From contig NZ_FOLW01000007.1 in assembly GCF_900112475.1 (NCBI RefSeq), positions 62,001-126,000 of the forward strand: a stretch of DNA of 64,000 nt. The letters are read 5' to 3'. Below, one piece after another: positions 38,382 through 49,131 of this stretch. Every line of letters begins with the position of its first letter. Within the stretch, counting starts at the first letter, position 1. Position numbers and translations under genes: made by a program. Under the pieces are notes generated by a model, which made no database searches, was not told where the DNA came from, and was given only the letters and a program-made list of their open reading frames with translations. Origin of the DNA: Pragia fontium DSM 5563 = ATCC 49100 (GTDB lineage: Bacteria; Pseudomonadota; Gammaproteobacteria; Enterobacterales; Enterobacteriaceae).

Positions 38382-39257
38382 TTATAACTTATCCACGGAG
38401 AAGGTATCACACTGCCGGAAGTCACCGCTGTCAAAACCACGCTTAAACCAAGAATAGCGCTGCTCTGACGTTCCATGGGTAAAGCTGTCTGGGATCACTC
38501 GACCAGAATTTTGCTTTTGTAGACGATCGTCACCGATGGCGCGAGCGGCATTCAGTGCTTCTTCCATATCACCCATCTCCAGCACATTTTGCTTATTCAT
38601 GCTGTAGCCCCACACGCCGGCAAAACAATCCGCCTGTAGCTCTTGTTTTACTGACAGTTGATTGACTTCAGCCTGGCTACGCGCTTTCTGCTGCATGGCC
38701 CGTACTTTATCGCCAATTCCCATCAAATTCTGCACGTGATGCCCGACTTCATGGGCAACTACATAAGCTTCAGCAAAGTCACCACCGGCTTTTAATTTGG
38801 TTTCCATATCCTGATAAAACGATAAATCAATATAAACGGTTTTATCTAACGGGCAGTAAAAAGGCCCCATCACTGATTGGCCAGTACCACATCCGGTACG
38901 GGTTGCACCACGATACAACACCAGCTTGGGATCTTGGTAAACGCTGCCCTCTTTCTTAAAAATAGCTGACCAAGTATCTTCTGTTGAAGCCAATATTACA
39001 GAAGTGAACTTCGCCATTTCATTATCTTTAGGGGAAACCGGCTGAGCCTGTTGCGTTACCGGCGCTCCGCCCCCCGTTAGCAAAGGTGTTAAATCTACCC
39101 CGTAATAACCCGCAACCAGCACCACCACCAGTAGTACTAATCCGCCTTTTCCTCTGGGTAGACGAAAACCGCCCCCACCCAGCCCGCGAGGAACACCACC
39201 GGACTCTTCACGGCGATCCTCAACGTTATTACTTTCCCGACGACCTTGCCAACGCAT
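38382..39257 (-). CDS. ypfJ: YpfJ, neutral zinc metallopeptidase-like membrane protein
   Basis: 291 residues from ATG 39257 ([16 protein letters not shown]), the E. coli start; the longer frame to 39332 is not needed. One membrane helix ([16 protein letters not shown]) is followed by a periplasmic domain with the zinc motif [12 protein letters not shown] (about 180) and a downstream ELQADCFAG glutamate. The family is predicted to be a metallopeptidase; the substrate is unknown. It lies upstream of the DUF441 gene on the same strand. Confidence 0.92.
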   Translation of the reverse strand: MRWQGRRESNNVEDRREESGGVPRGLGGGGFRLPRGKGGLVLLVVVLVAGYYGVDLTPLLTGGGAPVTQQAQPVSPKDNEMAKFTSVILASTEDTWSAIFKKEGSVYQDPKLVLYRGATRTGCGTGQSVMGPFYCPLDKTVYIDLSFYQDMETKLKAGGDFAEAYVVAHEVGHHVQNLMGIGDKVRAMQQKARSQAEVNQLSVKQELQADCFAGVWGYSMNKQNVLEMGDMEEALNAARAIGDDRLQKQNSGRVIPDSFTHGTSEQRYSWFKRGFDSGDFRQCDTFSVDKL

Positions 39258-39410
39258 AATCTTGTCTCTCATCATCAACGGCCCATCATTCAGGCCAGTT
39301 TTCGCATTATATAACTTGAGTATATGCAGCAAAACAGAAAACGCTCGTCAGATTACATAGCCATCAGCGATTTGAGCCAATCTAATCATGTTATACAACT
39401 GATTCAACAT

Positions 39411-39438
39411 AATAGAAAAAGCCGGATTAACCGGCTTT
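39411..39438 (-). terminator. Intrinsic terminator after purC
   Basis: An 8-bp stem AAAGCCGG/CCGGCTTT (39418-39425 with 39431-39438, 5-nt loop) followed on the minus strand by a T5 run, about 40 nt downstream of the purC stop. Confidence 0.8.
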
Positions 39439-39476
39439 GTATCAAAGACATTCACTAAACGTAATCGATTGCGTCA

Positions 39477-40190
39477 TCAGTCCAAATTAATACCCAGACG
39501 GTGTGCGACCTCTTCATACGCTTCAATCAAACCACCGAGACTTTGGCGAAAACGGTCTTTGTCCATTTTGTTAAGGGTGGTTTTATCCCACAGGCGGCTG
39601 CCGTCCGGAGAGAACTCATCCCCCAGAACCACTTCACCTTTAAACAAACCAAACTCAAGTTTAAAGTCCACCAGAATTAATCCCGCCTCATCAAACAGCT
39701 TGCTCAGTACCTGATTAGCTTGATAGCTAAGGGCTTTCATGCGCGCTAAATTAGACTCATTCACCCAACCAAACGTTTGGCAGTAGGATTCATTGATCAT
39801 CGGGTCATGCATGGCATCATTCTTCAGGAATAGATCAAACACTGGCGGATTCAGTTCCAAACCCTCTTTAATCCCTAAGCGACGGACCAGCGAACCGGCA
39901 GCCCGATTACGAATAACGCATTCCACCGGTACCATATCTAATTTTTTAACCAGCACTTCGGTATCGGAAAGAAGACGTACCATCTGCGTTGGAATACCGG
40001 CTTCTTCCAGCTTGCTCATAATAAAATAGTTAAACTTATTGTTTACCATTCCCTTACGGTCAAATTGTTCAATACGTTCGCCATCAAGGGCTGAGGTGTC
40101 ATTACGAAATTCCAGAACCAGAAGATCTGCATCCTCAGTGGTATAAACGGTTTTTGCCTTACCACGATAAAGTTCGGCGACCTTTTGCAT
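39477..40190 (-). CDS. purC: SAICAR synthetase
   Basis: 237 residues, equal to E. coli PurC. It joins CAIR and aspartate in purine synthesis. [23 protein letters not shown] forms the ATP-binding N-terminus and [31 protein letters not shown] and LVDFKLEFG are conserved. It follows bamC by 84 nt with a hairpin in between. No PurR box could be found upstream of its ATG. Confidence 0.96.
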   Translation of the reverse strand: MQKVAELYRGKAKTVYTTEDADLLVLEFRNDTSALDGERIEQFDRKGMVNNKFNYFIMSKLEEAGIPTQMVRLLSDTEVLVKKLDMVPVECVIRNRAAGSLVRRLGIKEGLELNPPVFDLFLKNDAMHDPMINESYCQTFGWVNESNLARMKALSYQANQVLSKLFDEAGLILVDFKLEFGLFKGEVVLGDEFSPDGSRLWDKTTLNKMDKDRFRQSLGGLIEAYEEVAHRLGINLD

Positions 40191-40244
40191 CGTCAGTTTT
40201 CTCCGTCGATTTAAAGTGTGATAGTTTTTGTTGAAGCTGAAATA

Positions 40245-40269
40245 AAAAAGGGGCGCTAAGCCCCTTTTT
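40245..40269 (-). terminator. Terminator between bamC and purC
   Basis: A 10-bp stem AAAAAGGGGC/GCCCCTTTTT (40245-40254 with 40260-40269, 5-nt loop), with T-rich tails on both strands, 6 nt after the bamC stop. It can end the dapA-bamC transcript. Confidence 0.8.
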
Positions 40270-40274
40270 ACTAT

Positions 40275-41315
40275 TTATTTACTCTCTACTGCGCTCCGGT
40301 TAAATGCGGATTGCAGTATGATTACCAAGGCATTGTTTTCATTTTCTTTCAATACCTGGCCTTTTTCAGTACTGAACTGCAGGCTACTGCGGTTATCTAA
40401 GTCACCAACCTGTAATTTGTACTCACCGTTTTTCAAATCTGGATTTGGCACATTCAGCGCCGCCCAGTTAGCATTAGACGATTTGAACTTCACCGTGATG
40501 AGACCCTGAGGCTTATTACGGTCAGTGATTTCCATCCCCATACTTTCCAGTACCGCTGGTAGGCGATCCCAGACATTGGTATATGGAGCACGTACGATCA
40601 CCACCGGTAAACCGGTGTCATCTTTGGCTGACTGCAGAACAATACTACCGCTGGCCAAGCCGGCTTTCTTGCTGTCTAAATCATGCTGGGTCTTATCCAG
40701 AACGCTGGTAATGCTATTTAGCATGCTAATGCTGTAACGCTGCATGCTAGCCGCATCAGTCACCGCTTTATCACCGGCTTTTAGCTCAATCACTTTTACA
40801 GAAAGCTGATTTTGGTAGCCCTGAGACTGTACCGCGATTTGATAACGGGCATCATAGGCAACATTTTCATCGCCACGCTGCCAGTTAATCCAATCAGTAG
40901 TCAGCGTTTGGTTAGCGTCTTGACGGTCAGCAATCTTGTAATTTTTCTGACCAAGAGCAGCAATCAATTTTGACCAAAGAGCCTGGTTTTGTGCACTGTT
41001 CTCTAATGAAAGCGTTGCTGTATTGCCGCTGAACTGTACCCGTGAACCGGTCATCAGAGCCAAAGGCTGAGATGGCGGACGAATATCCAGCGCCAAACCA
41101 AGATTCCCCGTAGATACCGCCCGATTATTCACCGCATACTGCGCGTTCTGAACCGGTAATATCATTCCTGCTGGGGCGCGTAATTCCTTTAACGCTGGGG
41201 CTTTCAAATAGTCTTCATTGCCATTAACCTGCTGTTTGTACGCTTGATCGTTAGAACACGCTGCCAACAGTACAACAAGTGAGACACCAACTATTTTCTG
41301 TAATGAATGAACCAT
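40275..41315 (-). CDS. bamC: BamC, lipoprotein of the outer-membrane protein assembly complex
   Basis: 346 residues. The signal peptide ends in VVLLAACS, a lipobox, so it is anchored to the outer membrane. The unstructured N-terminal stretch (DYLKAPALKELRAPAGMILPVQN) that binds BamD is conserved, followed by two helix-grip domains. It is a non-essential subunit of BamABCDE. It lies 16 nt after dapA on the same strand, the usual enteric arrangement. Confidence 0.95.
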   Translation of the reverse strand: MVHSLQKIVGVSLVVLLAACSNDQAYKQQVNGNEDYLKAPALKELRAPAGMILPVQNAQYAVNNRAVSTGNLGLALDIRPPSQPLALMTGSRVQFSGNTATLSLENSAQNQALWSKLIAALGQKNYKIADRQDANQTLTTDWINWQRGDENVAYDARYQIAVQSQGYQNQLSVKVIELKAGDKAVTDAASMQRYSISMLNSITSVLDKTQHDLDSKKAGLASGSIVLQSAKDDTGLPVVIVRAPYTNVWDRLPAVLESMGMEITDRNKPQGLITVKFKSSNANWAALNVPNPDLKNGEYKLQVGDLDNRSSLQFSTEKGQVLKENENNALVIILQSAFNRSAVESK

Positions 41316-41331
41316 TAATTTTTCCTAAAAT

Positions 41332-42210
41332 TTATAGCAAACCAGCAGACTTCAATGCCTGCTCAACGACCGGCCGGGCAGTTTCTGCCAGCGGAGTCAT
41401 TGGCAACCGCATAGTATCATCAGCAATTAAGCCTAAACGATAACATGCCCACTTAACCGGGATAGGGTTTGATTCAACAAACAATTTAAAATGCAAAGGC
41501 ATTATCCGCTGATTAAGACAACGCGCTTCCGTAAAGTTTCCTTGCGCGGCTAATTCACATAGCTGTGCAATTTCACGCGCCGCAATATTGGCCGTCACCG
41601 AGATCACGCCATGACCACCTAACTGCATAAACTCTAACGATGTAACATCATCACCGCTAAGCAGTTTAAAATCATTGCCGACCAGTGCCTGTAATTGGCT
41701 TACCCGACTTAAGTTACCGGTTGCCTCTTTCAAGGCCACAATATTAGGCACTTCCGCTAAACGGGCAACCGTCTCGGGTAACATATCACAGCCGGTACGA
41801 CCCGGTACATTATAAAGGATTTGTGGCAAATCGGTATGCTCGGCAATCGCTTTAAAATGTTGGAATAAACCTTCCTGAGTCGGTTTATTATAATATGGCG
41901 TGACCGACAAACAACCGATGACACCCGTCCCATGTAAATCCTGGGTTAATGAAATCGCCTCAGCCGTCGCATTCGCGCCGGTTCCGGCAATAATCGGCAT
42001 ACGACCGTCGGCTAAATCCAGCGTTAACTTCACCACATCAACATGTTCATGATGATTTAATGTAGCCGATTCCCCAGTAGTGCCTACGGAAACTATCGCG
42101 GCAGTGCCGCTAGCAACATGATAATCAATCAGTTTTTTCAAACTGGCGCGGTCCACAGAACCCGTTGAGTCCATTGGCGTAACCAGTGCAACCATACTTC
42201 CCGTAAACAT
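41332..42210 (-). CDS. dapA: 4-hydroxy-tetrahydrodipicolinate synthase
   Basis: 292 residues, same as E. coli. It condenses pyruvate and aspartate semialdehyde, the first lysine/diaminopimelate step. The Schiff-base lysine is in [11 protein letters not shown] (about 161), the catalytic tyrosine in [12 protein letters not shown], and [15 protein letters not shown] forms the active-site edge. It is divergent from gcvR and cotranscribed with bamC. Confidence 0.96.
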   Translation of the reverse strand: MFTGSMVALVTPMDSTGSVDRASLKKLIDYHVASGTAAIVSVGTTGESATLNHHEHVDVVKLTLDLADGRMPIIAGTGANATAEAISLTQDLHGTGVIGCLSVTPYYNKPTQEGLFQHFKAIAEHTDLPQILYNVPGRTGCDMLPETVARLAEVPNIVALKEATGNLSRVSQLQALVGNDFKLLSGDDVTSLEFMQLGGHGVISVTANIAAREIAQLCELAAQGNFTEARCLNQRIMPLHFKLFVESNPIPVKWACYRLGLIADDTMRLPMTPLAETARPVVEQALKSAGLL

Positions 42211-42354
42211 AAGCGATTCCCCTTAATAGACATAACAAACATGGTACTTTTGACTAATAGCTAAAAGCAAGCAACAACATCACTCTAACTGCTTGTCTAG
42301 GTGATTTTTTTATGTTTACCATAGTATCACCATTTTCAGGCAGGAAATTATAAC

Positions 42355-42924
42355 GTGCCACAACAATCTGAATATTACCTTGTCATTACCGCATTGGGTA
42401 CCGACCGTCCAGGTATTGTTAATACCATTACCCGACATGTGAGTAGCTGCGGCTGTAATATTGAGGATAGCCGTCTGGCACTACTCGGTGAAGAATTTAC
42501 TTTTATTATGCTGCTTTCCGGTGGTTGGAGTGCCATGATGCTTCTTGAGTCCACCTTGCCACAAAAAGGCGCAGAATTAGAGCTGCTTATTGTGATGAAA
42601 CGCACAACTCAGCATCCACGGCCTCCCATGCCGGTGACGATGTGGGTAAAAGTAGAAGTAAAAGATTCACCGCATTTAATTGAACGCTTTACCAACTTAT
42701 TCGACGCAGCCGAAACCAGTATTGCAGAATTAACGTCAAAAACCAGCGTTTGTGACATAACCAAAGAAGCCAAACTATATATTGAGATTACGCTGCATAG
42801 TGCCTTAACCGGTACAGATAAAATTGTTGAACAAGATTTCTATCGCCTCTGTACAGAATTGAATGCACAAGGCAGTATTAATATCGTTATTAATCCACAG
42901 CATGAACAAAAGGACGGAAACTAG
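42355..42924 (+). CDS. gcvR: GcvR, glycine cleavage system transcriptional repressor (ACT-domain)
   Basis: 189 residues, GTG start at 42355 with SD AGGA. Two ACT domains are visible: residues about 8-85 (ALGTDRPGIVNTITRHVSSCGCNIEDSRLALLG) and about 95-175. In E. coli it represses gcvTHP by binding GcvA when glycine is low. It does not itself carry a DNA-binding domain. The stop codon overlaps the bcp GTG by one base. Confidence 0.93.
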   Translation: MPQQSEYYLVITALGTDRPGIVNTITRHVSSCGCNIEDSRLALLGEEFTFIMLLSGGWSAMMLLESTLPQKGAELELLIVMKRTTQHPRPPMPVTMWVKVEVKDSPHLIERFTNLFDAAETSIAELTSKTSVCDITKEAKLYIEITLHSALTGTDKIVEQDFYRLCTELNAQGSINIVINPQHEQKDGN

Positions 42925-43397
42925 TGATAAACCCATTAAAAGCCGGTGATACCGCCCCTGAATTTACACTCCCGGATCAAGATGGTGAAGATATCAGCCT
43001 TAGTGATTTTCAAGGGCAGAGAGTTCTTATCTATTTTTATCCTAAAGCAATGACACCGGGCTGCACCGTGCAGGCCTGTGGACTTCGGGATAATATGGAT
43101 GACCTGAAGAAATTGGGAGTGGATGTTCTGGGTATCAGTACCGATAAACCCGAAAAGTTATCTCGCTTTGTCGAGAGAGATTTGCTGAATTTTACGCTGC
43201 TCTCCGATGAAGAACATAAAGTCTGCGAACTGTTTGGCGTTTGGGGTGAAAAAACCTTTATGGGCAAAACCTATGATGGTATTCACCGCATCAGCTTTTT
43301 AGTTGGCACCGATGGAAAAGTTGAAAAAGTCTTTGATGATTTTAAAACCAGTAACCACCACGATATCGTTCTGAACTATCTTAACGGTACAGAGTAG
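42924..43397 (+). CDS. bcp: Thiol peroxidase Bcp (peroxiredoxin Q)
   Basis: 157 residues, GTG start. The peroxidatic cysteine is in MTPGCTVQACGLRDN (about 46) with the resolving cysteine five residues later. TLPDQDGEDISLSDFQGQ, LGISTDKPEKL and WGEKTFMGKTYDGI are family features. It reduces peroxides with thioredoxin. It is translationally coupled to gcvR, as in E. coli. Confidence 0.95.
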   Translation: MINPLKAGDTAPEFTLPDQDGEDISLSDFQGQRVLIYFYPKAMTPGCTVQACGLRDNMDDLKKLGVDVLGISTDKPEKLSRFVERDLLNFTLLSDEEHKVCELFGVWGEKTFMGKTYDGIHRISFLVGTDGKVEKVFDDFKTSNHHDIVLNYLNGTE

Positions 43398-43413
43398 CGG
43401 TTAATTTATCCAA

Positions 43414-43452
43414 CAACGGCTATTCCACCAGGGGAAATAGCCGTTGTTTAGT
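43414..43452. terminator. Terminator between convergent bcp and perM
   Basis: An 11-bp stem CAACGGCTATT/AATAGCCGTTG (43414-43424 with 43436-43446), 11-nt loop. The plus-strand tail TTTAGTTT is T-rich, so it mainly serves bcp. Confidence 0.7.
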
Positions 43453-43459
43453 TTATTCT

Positions 43460-44527
43460 CTAATCCAGATTCTCAGCAATCAAATCATCCGGCCACACAT
43501 GGATAACCGCCTTGACCAAGGTTGCCAGAGGTATAGCAAAAAAGACGCCCCAAAAACCCCACAGCCCACCAAAAATCACTACCGATAAAATAATCACCAG
43601 CGGATGGAGATTCACCGCTTCAGAGAATAAAAACGGCACCAGCAGATTACTGTCCAGCCCTTGAACCACCAGATAGGCAATAATTAACGACCAGAAGTCC
43701 GGCCCTACTCCCCATTGAAATAACGCCACCATAAATACCGGTACGGTAACCAATACGGCGCCGATATAGGGAATCAAAACCGAAATGCCCACCAACACGG
43801 CCAGCAGCAAGGAGTAGCGCATATCCATAAACCAAAACACCAAATAGGTTGCGACACCCACGATCACTATCTCCAACACTTTGCCACGAATATAGTTGGT
43901 AATTTGTTGATTCATTTCCAGCCAAACTTTGCCAGCTAAACCGCGGTTTCGCGGTAAAACACGGCGCACCGCATAAATCATCTGCTTTTTATCTTTCAGC
44001 AGGAAAAATACCATCAGCGGAACCAAAATCAGGTAAATCGCCAACGTTAATAGCCCCATGAGTGACGCCATGGAATACTTCACTACCGAATCCGCCAGCC
44101 CTACCAATTTGAGACGTAGATTCTCAGCGATCAAATCAATAATTCCGGCATCCATTAATTCCGGATAGCGAGCAGGTAAACCGGCGGCAAAATCATGAAA
44201 ACGATTCAACATATTCGGTAAATCAGTGAGTAAATTGACGCCCTGCTGCCAGGCTGCGGGCATGACAATCAGGAACGTGACGCACATAACGCCGCCAAAC
44301 AAAATAATCACACCGCTGGCAGCCAATCCTCTGGATAGCCCCATCTGTTGTAATTTATTGGTAGGCCACTCCAGCAAATAAGCCAACACAATCGCCACCA
44401 AAAGCGGTGCAAGAATGCCATTAAAAAAATAGATAATGCCAAAACCGCCCACTAATATAATGAGTAGCGCGACGGCCTGAGGATCGGTGAAACGCCGACG
44501 ATACCAGCGTACCAACATATCCAGCAT
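43460..44527 (-). CDS. perM: PerM, AI-2E family transporter-like permease
   Basis: 355 residues from ATG 44527, which has a perfect SD (GGAGGT) 6 nt upstream; the frame extends to 44563 without support. About seven transmembrane segments, with the long cytoplasmic loop KEKQM-like (LLKDKKQMIYAVRRVLPRNRGLAGKVWLEMNQQITNY) and the C-terminal FSEAVNLHPLVIILSVVIFGGLWGFWG block. Function in E. coli is unproven. Divergent from bepA. Confidence 0.93.
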   Translation of the reverse strand: MLDMLVRWYRRRFTDPQAVALLIILVGGFGIIYFFNGILAPLLVAIVLAYLLEWPTNKLQQMGLSRGLAASGVIILFGGVMCVTFLIVMPAAWQQGVNLLTDLPNMLNRFHDFAAGLPARYPELMDAGIIDLIAENLRLKLVGLADSVVKYSMASLMGLLTLAIYLILVPLMVFFLLKDKKQMIYAVRRVLPRNRGLAGKVWLEMNQQITNYIRGKVLEIVIVGVATYLVFWFMDMRYSLLLAVLVGISVLIPYIGAVLVTVPVFMVALFQWGVGPDFWSLIIAYLVVQGLDSNLLVPFLFSEAVNLHPLVIILSVVIFGGLWGFWGVFFAIPLATLVKAVIHVWPDDLIAENLD

Positions 44528-44935
44528 AGCAACCTCCAAAAGTAAAAAACGGTTGTGCATCAAGATTCAGCAGTTGATATAAGCCCAGTTAAAGCAATAT
44601 CAAGTACAACATCAATGGCACAAAATACAACATCTGTTGTCTATAAACTGTAGCGATTACGCCGATCGATGATGGTCTGAATTTATTCAGCTTCAGTTAC
44701 CTGATGCAAGCGCAACTTAACAATGCTAATTTATCGTTAATCTTGATGATTAGCGGCAGTTAAGATAAAACAGCGGCTATAATAGCAATAAAACAAATGC
44801 TTTAACGATAAGATTTAACACCCATCAGCGGCGTTGAGAAAACGGGCTAATGCAGGAATAGGGAAGCCATTCTGGTACCCATAACGTACCGAATGAGTTC
44901 AACAGACTAAAATAACTTCTGGAATAAATATCAAT
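44528..44935. promoter_or_regulatory. Intergenic region between perM and bepA
   Basis: 408 nt between divergent genes. TATAAT at 44778-44783 on the plus strand is the best -10 for bepA, without a clear -35 at 17 nt. The stretch contains no ORF with coding character. RpoE control of bepA is known in E. coli, but I could not identify a sigma-E motif. Confidence 0.4.
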
Positions 44936-46399
44936 ATGTCCACCAGTCTACGCAAATCCTTACTCGTTACGCTTTTAGGTAGCACATTACTCTGTGCTCC
45001 GGTGGTGACTACTGTCGCAGATACAATCAGCGATCTACCGGATATTGGTACCACGGCTGGCGGCACCTTGACCATTAATCAGGAACTGTTAATGGGGGAC
45101 TTTTATGTCCGACAGTTACGCTCCGGTGCCCCACTGGTCTACGATCCGCTCTTGACCCATTACATTGGTGATCTGGGACAGAAACTGGTATCAAGAGCCG
45201 ACTCTGTCCGTACCCCTTTCCACTTTTATCTAATTCAAAATGATGACATTAACGCCTTCGCCTTTTTTGGCGGTAATGTGGTCCTTCACTCATCCTTGTT
45301 CCGCGAAACGGATAACGAAAGCCAATTAGCATCGGTTATGGCGCACGAAATTTCCCACGTGACCCAGCGCCACTTGGCGCGAGCCATGGAAGAACAGCAG
45401 CGTAACGCACCGTTAACCTGGGTTGGGGCATTAGGTTCAATTCTGTTAACCATGGCGAACCCACAGGCGGGTATGGCGGCACTGAGCACCACGATTGCCG
45501 GTACCCAACAAGGCATGATCAGCTTTACGCAATCTAATGAGCAGGAAGCTGACCGCATTGGCATCCGGGTACTACAGCGAGCAGGCTTTGACCCAATGGG
45601 CATGCCAGATTTTATGTTAAAACTGGCGGATAAATATCGCTATGCCAGCAAGCCACCAGAAATGCTGCTGACTCACCCCATGCCGGATAGCCGGATGTCC
45701 GATACCCGTAGTCGAGCCTCCCAACTAGGTCATAGGGATGTACAATCGTCTCAGGATTATCTGTTCGCTAAATTCCGAGTTCTGGGTATGTACAACAACG
45801 CGGATGGATTGAATCAATATATGTTGGATGACTATAAAAAAGGCAATGCTCGCGAACAGCTGGCGGCGAAATATGGTCAGGCGATTCTTTATTACAAAGC
45901 CAAACAATATGATTCAGCGAGTAATATCATCCAGCCATTGCTAACACAGCAACCAAACAACGTTTGGTTTATCGATCTGGCAACGGATATTGACCTTGAA
46001 CAAAACCGTGCTCCACAGGCCATCAGCCGTCTGGAACAAGCCATCAAGAGTCAGCCATCTAATTCAGTGCTACAGCTTAATCTGGCCAATGCTTATGTAG
46101 AGTCCAGACAATCGGCAAAAGCCACCGCATTACTAAACCGCTACACCTACGCCAATCCTGACGATCCTAACGGTTGGGATTTACTGGCTAAAGCCAGCGC
46201 CGATCAGGGACTGCGCGATGAAGAGTTGGCAGCCAGAGCAGAAAGTATGGCCTTGGCTGGGCGTCTGGATCAGGCAATTAGTATGCTATCAAGTGCCAGT
46301 TCATCGGTTCAAACCGGTAGCCTGAAGCAGGCTCGCTACGATGCTCGCATCGATCAGCTACGCCAGTTACAGCAGAGATTTAAACAATTTGAGCGTTAA
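44936..46399 (+). CDS. bepA: BepA, periplasmic metalloprotease and chaperone for outer-membrane proteins
   Basis: 487 residues, exactly the E. coli length. A signal peptide ([23 protein letters not shown]) is followed by an M48 protease domain with zinc motif [13 protein letters not shown] (about 136), the third ligand in [11 protein letters not shown], and a C-terminal TPR domain ([39 protein letters not shown]). It promotes LptD maturation and degrades misfolded outer-membrane proteins. It is followed by yfgD after 28 nt. Confidence 0.95.
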   Translation: MSTSLRKSLLVTLLGSTLLCAPVVTTVADTISDLPDIGTTAGGTLTINQELLMGDFYVRQLRSGAPLVYDPLLTHYIGDLGQKLVSRADSVRTPFHFYLIQNDDINAFAFFGGNVVLHSSLFRETDNESQLASVMAHEISHVTQRHLARAMEEQQRNAPLTWVGALGSILLTMANPQAGMAALSTTIAGTQQGMISFTQSNEQEADRIGIRVLQRAGFDPMGMPDFMLKLADKYRYASKPPEMLLTHPMPDSRMSDTRSRASQLGHRDVQSSQDYLFAKFRVLGMYNNADGLNQYMLDDYKKGNAREQLAAKYGQAILYYKAKQYDSASNIIQPLLTQQPNNVWFIDLATDIDLEQNRAPQAISRLEQAIKSQPSNSVLQLNLANAYVESRQSAKATALLNRYTYANPDDPNGWDLLAKASADQGLRDEELAARAESMALAGRLDQAISMLSSASSSVQTGSLKQARYDARIDQLRQLQQRFKQFER

Positions 46400-46427
46400 T
46401 AAAACGATAAAAATGGGAGAATATATA

Positions 46428-46778
46428 ATGTCTAATACGGTGACTATGTTTCATAATCCACGCTGCAGTACCAGCCGAACGACGCTAGCGTTACTGGAAG
46501 AACGCGGAGTACAGCCTAACATCGTACTGTATCTGGATACCCCTCCGGACAGCGCCCAAATTAAAACATTGCTGAAGCAGCTAGGTTTCAGCTCTGCCCG
46601 TCAGCTTATCCGCACTAAAGAAGATGTCTATAAAGAGCTGAATTTAGCCGAAGCATCAGAACAACAGTTAATTGACGCGATGGTTAAAAATCCAAAGCTA
46701 ATAGAACGCCCCATTGTCATTTCAGGTGACCATGCTCGTCTGGGCCGACCACCAGAACAAGTGTTAGACATTCTGTAA
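46428..46778 (+). CDS. yfgD: YfgD, arsenate reductase-like (glutaredoxin-coupled) protein
   Basis: 116 residues from ATG 46428 with SD GGGAGA; the frame runs back into bepA but the homologue begins here. The active-site motif HNPRCSTSRTTLALLEE and arginines in ERPIVIS and LGRPPEQVL fit the ArsC family. The three arginines needed for arsenate are partly present, but function in E. coli is untested. Second gene after bepA, the usual order. Confidence 0.92.
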   Translation: MSNTVTMFHNPRCSTSRTTLALLEERGVQPNIVLYLDTPPDSAQIKTLLKQLGFSSARQLIRTKEDVYKELNLAEASEQQLIDAMVKNPKLIERPIVISGDHARLGRPPEQVLDIL

Positions 46779-46791
46779 CTACACGTTTTGG

Positions 46792-46817
46792 CTGCCGGTC
46801 TACCCTTTGACCGGCAG
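46792..46817 (+). terminator. Hairpin after yfgD
   Basis: A perfect 9-bp stem CTGCCGGTC/GACCGGCAG (46792-46800 with 46809-46817, 8-nt loop), 13 nt after the stop. The tail ATTTATCTC is only moderately T-rich. Confidence 0.6.
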
Positions 46818-47058
46818 ATTTATCTCAATTTCGCTAACGCTGAAATGTCCCCGCCGGTTTACCTAATTAGCCTATCACTACCATCGTATTGCTCTGAAAA
46901 CATGACACACGCAGTCATCTCTATTCGCTGATTTCAGATACTGATGGGGGATGATAAATATTACTTACGGATTGTGCGAAGAATAAAGAACGAATAATCG
47001 GCACAATATCAGCGTCGATAACTGAGGATTAGAAAAGAGTAACAGATAACCTTATCGA
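46818..47058. other. Intergenic region between yfgD and hda
   Basis: About 240 nt between convergent genes. No coding sequence or clear motif was seen apart from the hairpin before it. Confidence 0.5.
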
Positions 47059-47760
47059 CTAAAGATCGAGGGCTTCTTTTACAAAAGGAATCGTCAGCTT
47101 GCGCTGAGCGGTAATCGAAGCGCTATCCAAATGATCCAACGTTGCAAACAACGTTCTCATATCACGATCTAAGCGTTTCAGTAGAAAACGCCCGACATCT
47201 TCCGGAAGCTCAAAACCGCGTAGCTTAGCCCGTAGAATCAGCGCTTGCAGTTTATCATCGTCGGATAACGGATGGAGACGATAAATTTGCCCCCAATCAA
47301 GGCGTGATGCCAAATCGGGTAAAGAGAGGTTGAGCTGGCGGGGAGGAGTCTCACCGCTAATCAGCAATCGGGTAAATCCGGTTTCAAGAATACGATTATA
47401 CAGATTAAAAATCGCCATCTCCCACTCAGCATCGCCGGCAATGCACTCGATATTATCGATGCATACCAGCGCCAGCTGTTCCATGCCATCTAATACTTCT
47501 GGCACAAAATAGGTTCGCTTATCTAAAGGCACATAGCCAACGGCGATCCCTTGTTGTGAAAGCTCAGCGCAGGCGGCTCGCAGTAAATGGCTCTTACCAC
47601 CAGCATCACCCGACCAAAAATAGATATAGGTACTGTGTTCCTGATGCAAGGCCGAATGGATAGCCGCAAGCAACGACGCATTTTCGCCGGGATAAAAACT
47701 GGCAAAAGTCTCATCATCAGAGAGATAAAGAGGAAAAGATAGCTGCGTTGATGTATTCAG
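47059..47760 (-). CDS. hda: Hda, regulatory inactivator of DnaA
   Basis: 233 residues if started at CTG 47760, giving the E. coli-like [12 protein letters not shown] and the E. coli length. The frame is open to GTG 47766, but this GTG is inside the SD GAGGTG, so the CTG is better placed (5 nt). Non-AUG start of E. coli Hda is in line with published work as I recall it. The clamp-binding motif QLSFPL is at the N-terminus; the AAA+ domain shows a modified Walker A ([10 protein letters not shown]), VCIDNIECI and sensor arginines ([10 protein letters not shown]). It stimulates hydrolysis of DnaA-ATP on the sliding clamp. Downstream of uraA. Confidence 0.93.
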   Translation of the reverse strand: MNTSTQLSFPLYLSDDETFASFYPGENASLLAAIHSALHQEHSTYIYFWSGDAGGKSHLLRAACAELSQQGIAVGYVPLDKRTYFVPEVLDGMEQLALVCIDNIECIAGDAEWEMAIFNLYNRILETGFTRLLISGETPPRQLNLSLPDLASRLDWGQIYRLHPLSDDDKLQALILRAKLRGFELPEDVGRFLLKRLDRDMRTLFATLDHLDSASITAQRKLTIPFVKEALDL

Positions 47761-47856
47761 AAACACCTCAAACCTAAAAGATCGTTCAACCGGATCAGTT
47801 TACCACAGAGGGATCCAACGGAGAACCAGCAACGTTCCATGTCGCCGATCATCAGA

Positions 47857-49131
47857 TTAATGCCCTTGCTTATCTGACTCAGCATGAGGCTGAGCCTTCG
47901 GCAGAATCAGGTTTAACACAATGGCAATCACACCACACAGGCTAATGCCCTGTAATGAATATTGACCAAAGTTAAACACCATACCGCCAATACCGAATAC
48001 CAATACAATAGAGACAATGCACAGGTTACGGGCAATCGAAAGATCCACTTTATTCTTCACCAGAATATTGATCCCGACGGCAGCTATCGATCCAAACAAT
48101 AGCACCATAATTCCGCCCATGACCACCGAAGGAATAGTATTCAGGAAAGCACCAATTTTACCGATAAATGACATAAAAATGGCCCAACAGGCGGCAAAGG
48201 TCATAATTAACGGGTTAAAGTTGCGCGTCAGTGTGACAGCACCAATAACTTCAGCATAGGTGATACAGGGTGGTCCACCAAAACAAGCTGCCGCAGACGT
48301 CGCAATTCCATCACCGGCGAGAGTGCGATGTAGTCCTGGGTTCTTGGCATAATCTTTACCAGATACCGAGCTAATCGCCATAATATCACCAACGTGTTCA
48401 ATCGTTGGGGCGATGACCACCGGTAACATAAACAGAATCGCCTGCCAGTGGAACTCAGGTGCCGTAAAGTGAGGAATAGCAAACCACGGCGCATCTAATA
48501 CCGGCTGGAAATTTACCACGCCCATAAACAGCGCAGTAACATAGCCAACTACGATCCCCGACAGAATGGGAATCAGACGGAAAATCCCTTTAGCCCAAAC
48601 GGCCACCAACAGCGTTGTTAACAATGACAACATAGAGATAAACAGCGCGGTACGATAATCAGCCAACAGAACTGAGCCACCATCACCGCTCTTACCTAAT
48701 GCCATATTCACCGCAGCAGGTGCCAACGTCAGACCAATAATGGCAATCATCGGCCCGGTCACCACCGGTGGCAGTAACACTTCAATGATCCGTGAACCAC
48801 GTAGCTTAATCAGACCGCCGAAGATCATATACATGACACCGGCAGCAAATAACCCACCCATGGTGGCAGGAATACCCCAAGTCTGAACGCCATAGCTAAT
48901 TGGCACGATAAAGGCAAAAGAAGAGGCTAAAAATACCGGTACTTTGCCTTTAGTACAAAGCTGAAACAGCAAAGTACCCAAGCCAGCGGTAAACAGTGCC
49001 ACATTGGTATCTAACCCAGTGATCAGCGGTACCAATACTAATGCACCAAATGCCACAAATAGCATTTGTGCACCTACCAATACATTCTGCCAGGCAGGTG
49101 GCTGCGCGCCGGTCATTGACGGCTGTTGCAT
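47857..49131 (-). CDS. uraA: NCS2-family uracil permease
   Basis: 424 residues with about fourteen membrane segments. The family motifs EHVGDIMAIS (substrate glutamate) and GGPPCITYAEVIGAVTLTR are visible, together with FGALVLVPLITGLD and LASSFAFIVPI. The family exchanges uracil or xanthine with protons. Its place two genes downstream of upp, as in the E. coli upp-uraA operon, favours uracil, but it is clearly more divergent from E. coli UraA than its neighbours are from theirs, so it may be a replacement paralogue. It ends 97 nt before hda. Confidence 0.82.
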   Translation of the reverse strand: MQQPSMTGAQPPAWQNVLVGAQMLFVAFGALVLVPLITGLDTNVALFTAGLGTLLFQLCTKGKVPVFLASSFAFIVPISYGVQTWGIPATMGGLFAAGVMYMIFGGLIKLRGSRIIEVLLPPVVTGPMIAIIGLTLAPAAVNMALGKSGDGGSVLLADYRTALFISMLSLLTTLLVAVWAKGIFRLIPILSGIVVGYVTALFMGVVNFQPVLDAPWFAIPHFTAPEFHWQAILFMLPVVIAPTIEHVGDIMAISSVSGKDYAKNPGLHRTLAGDGIATSAAACFGGPPCITYAEVIGAVTLTRNFNPLIMTFAACWAIFMSFIGKIGAFLNTIPSVVMGGIMVLLFGSIAAVGINILVKNKVDLSIARNLCIVSIVLVFGIGGMVFNFGQYSLQGISLCGVIAIVLNLILPKAQPHAESDKQGH

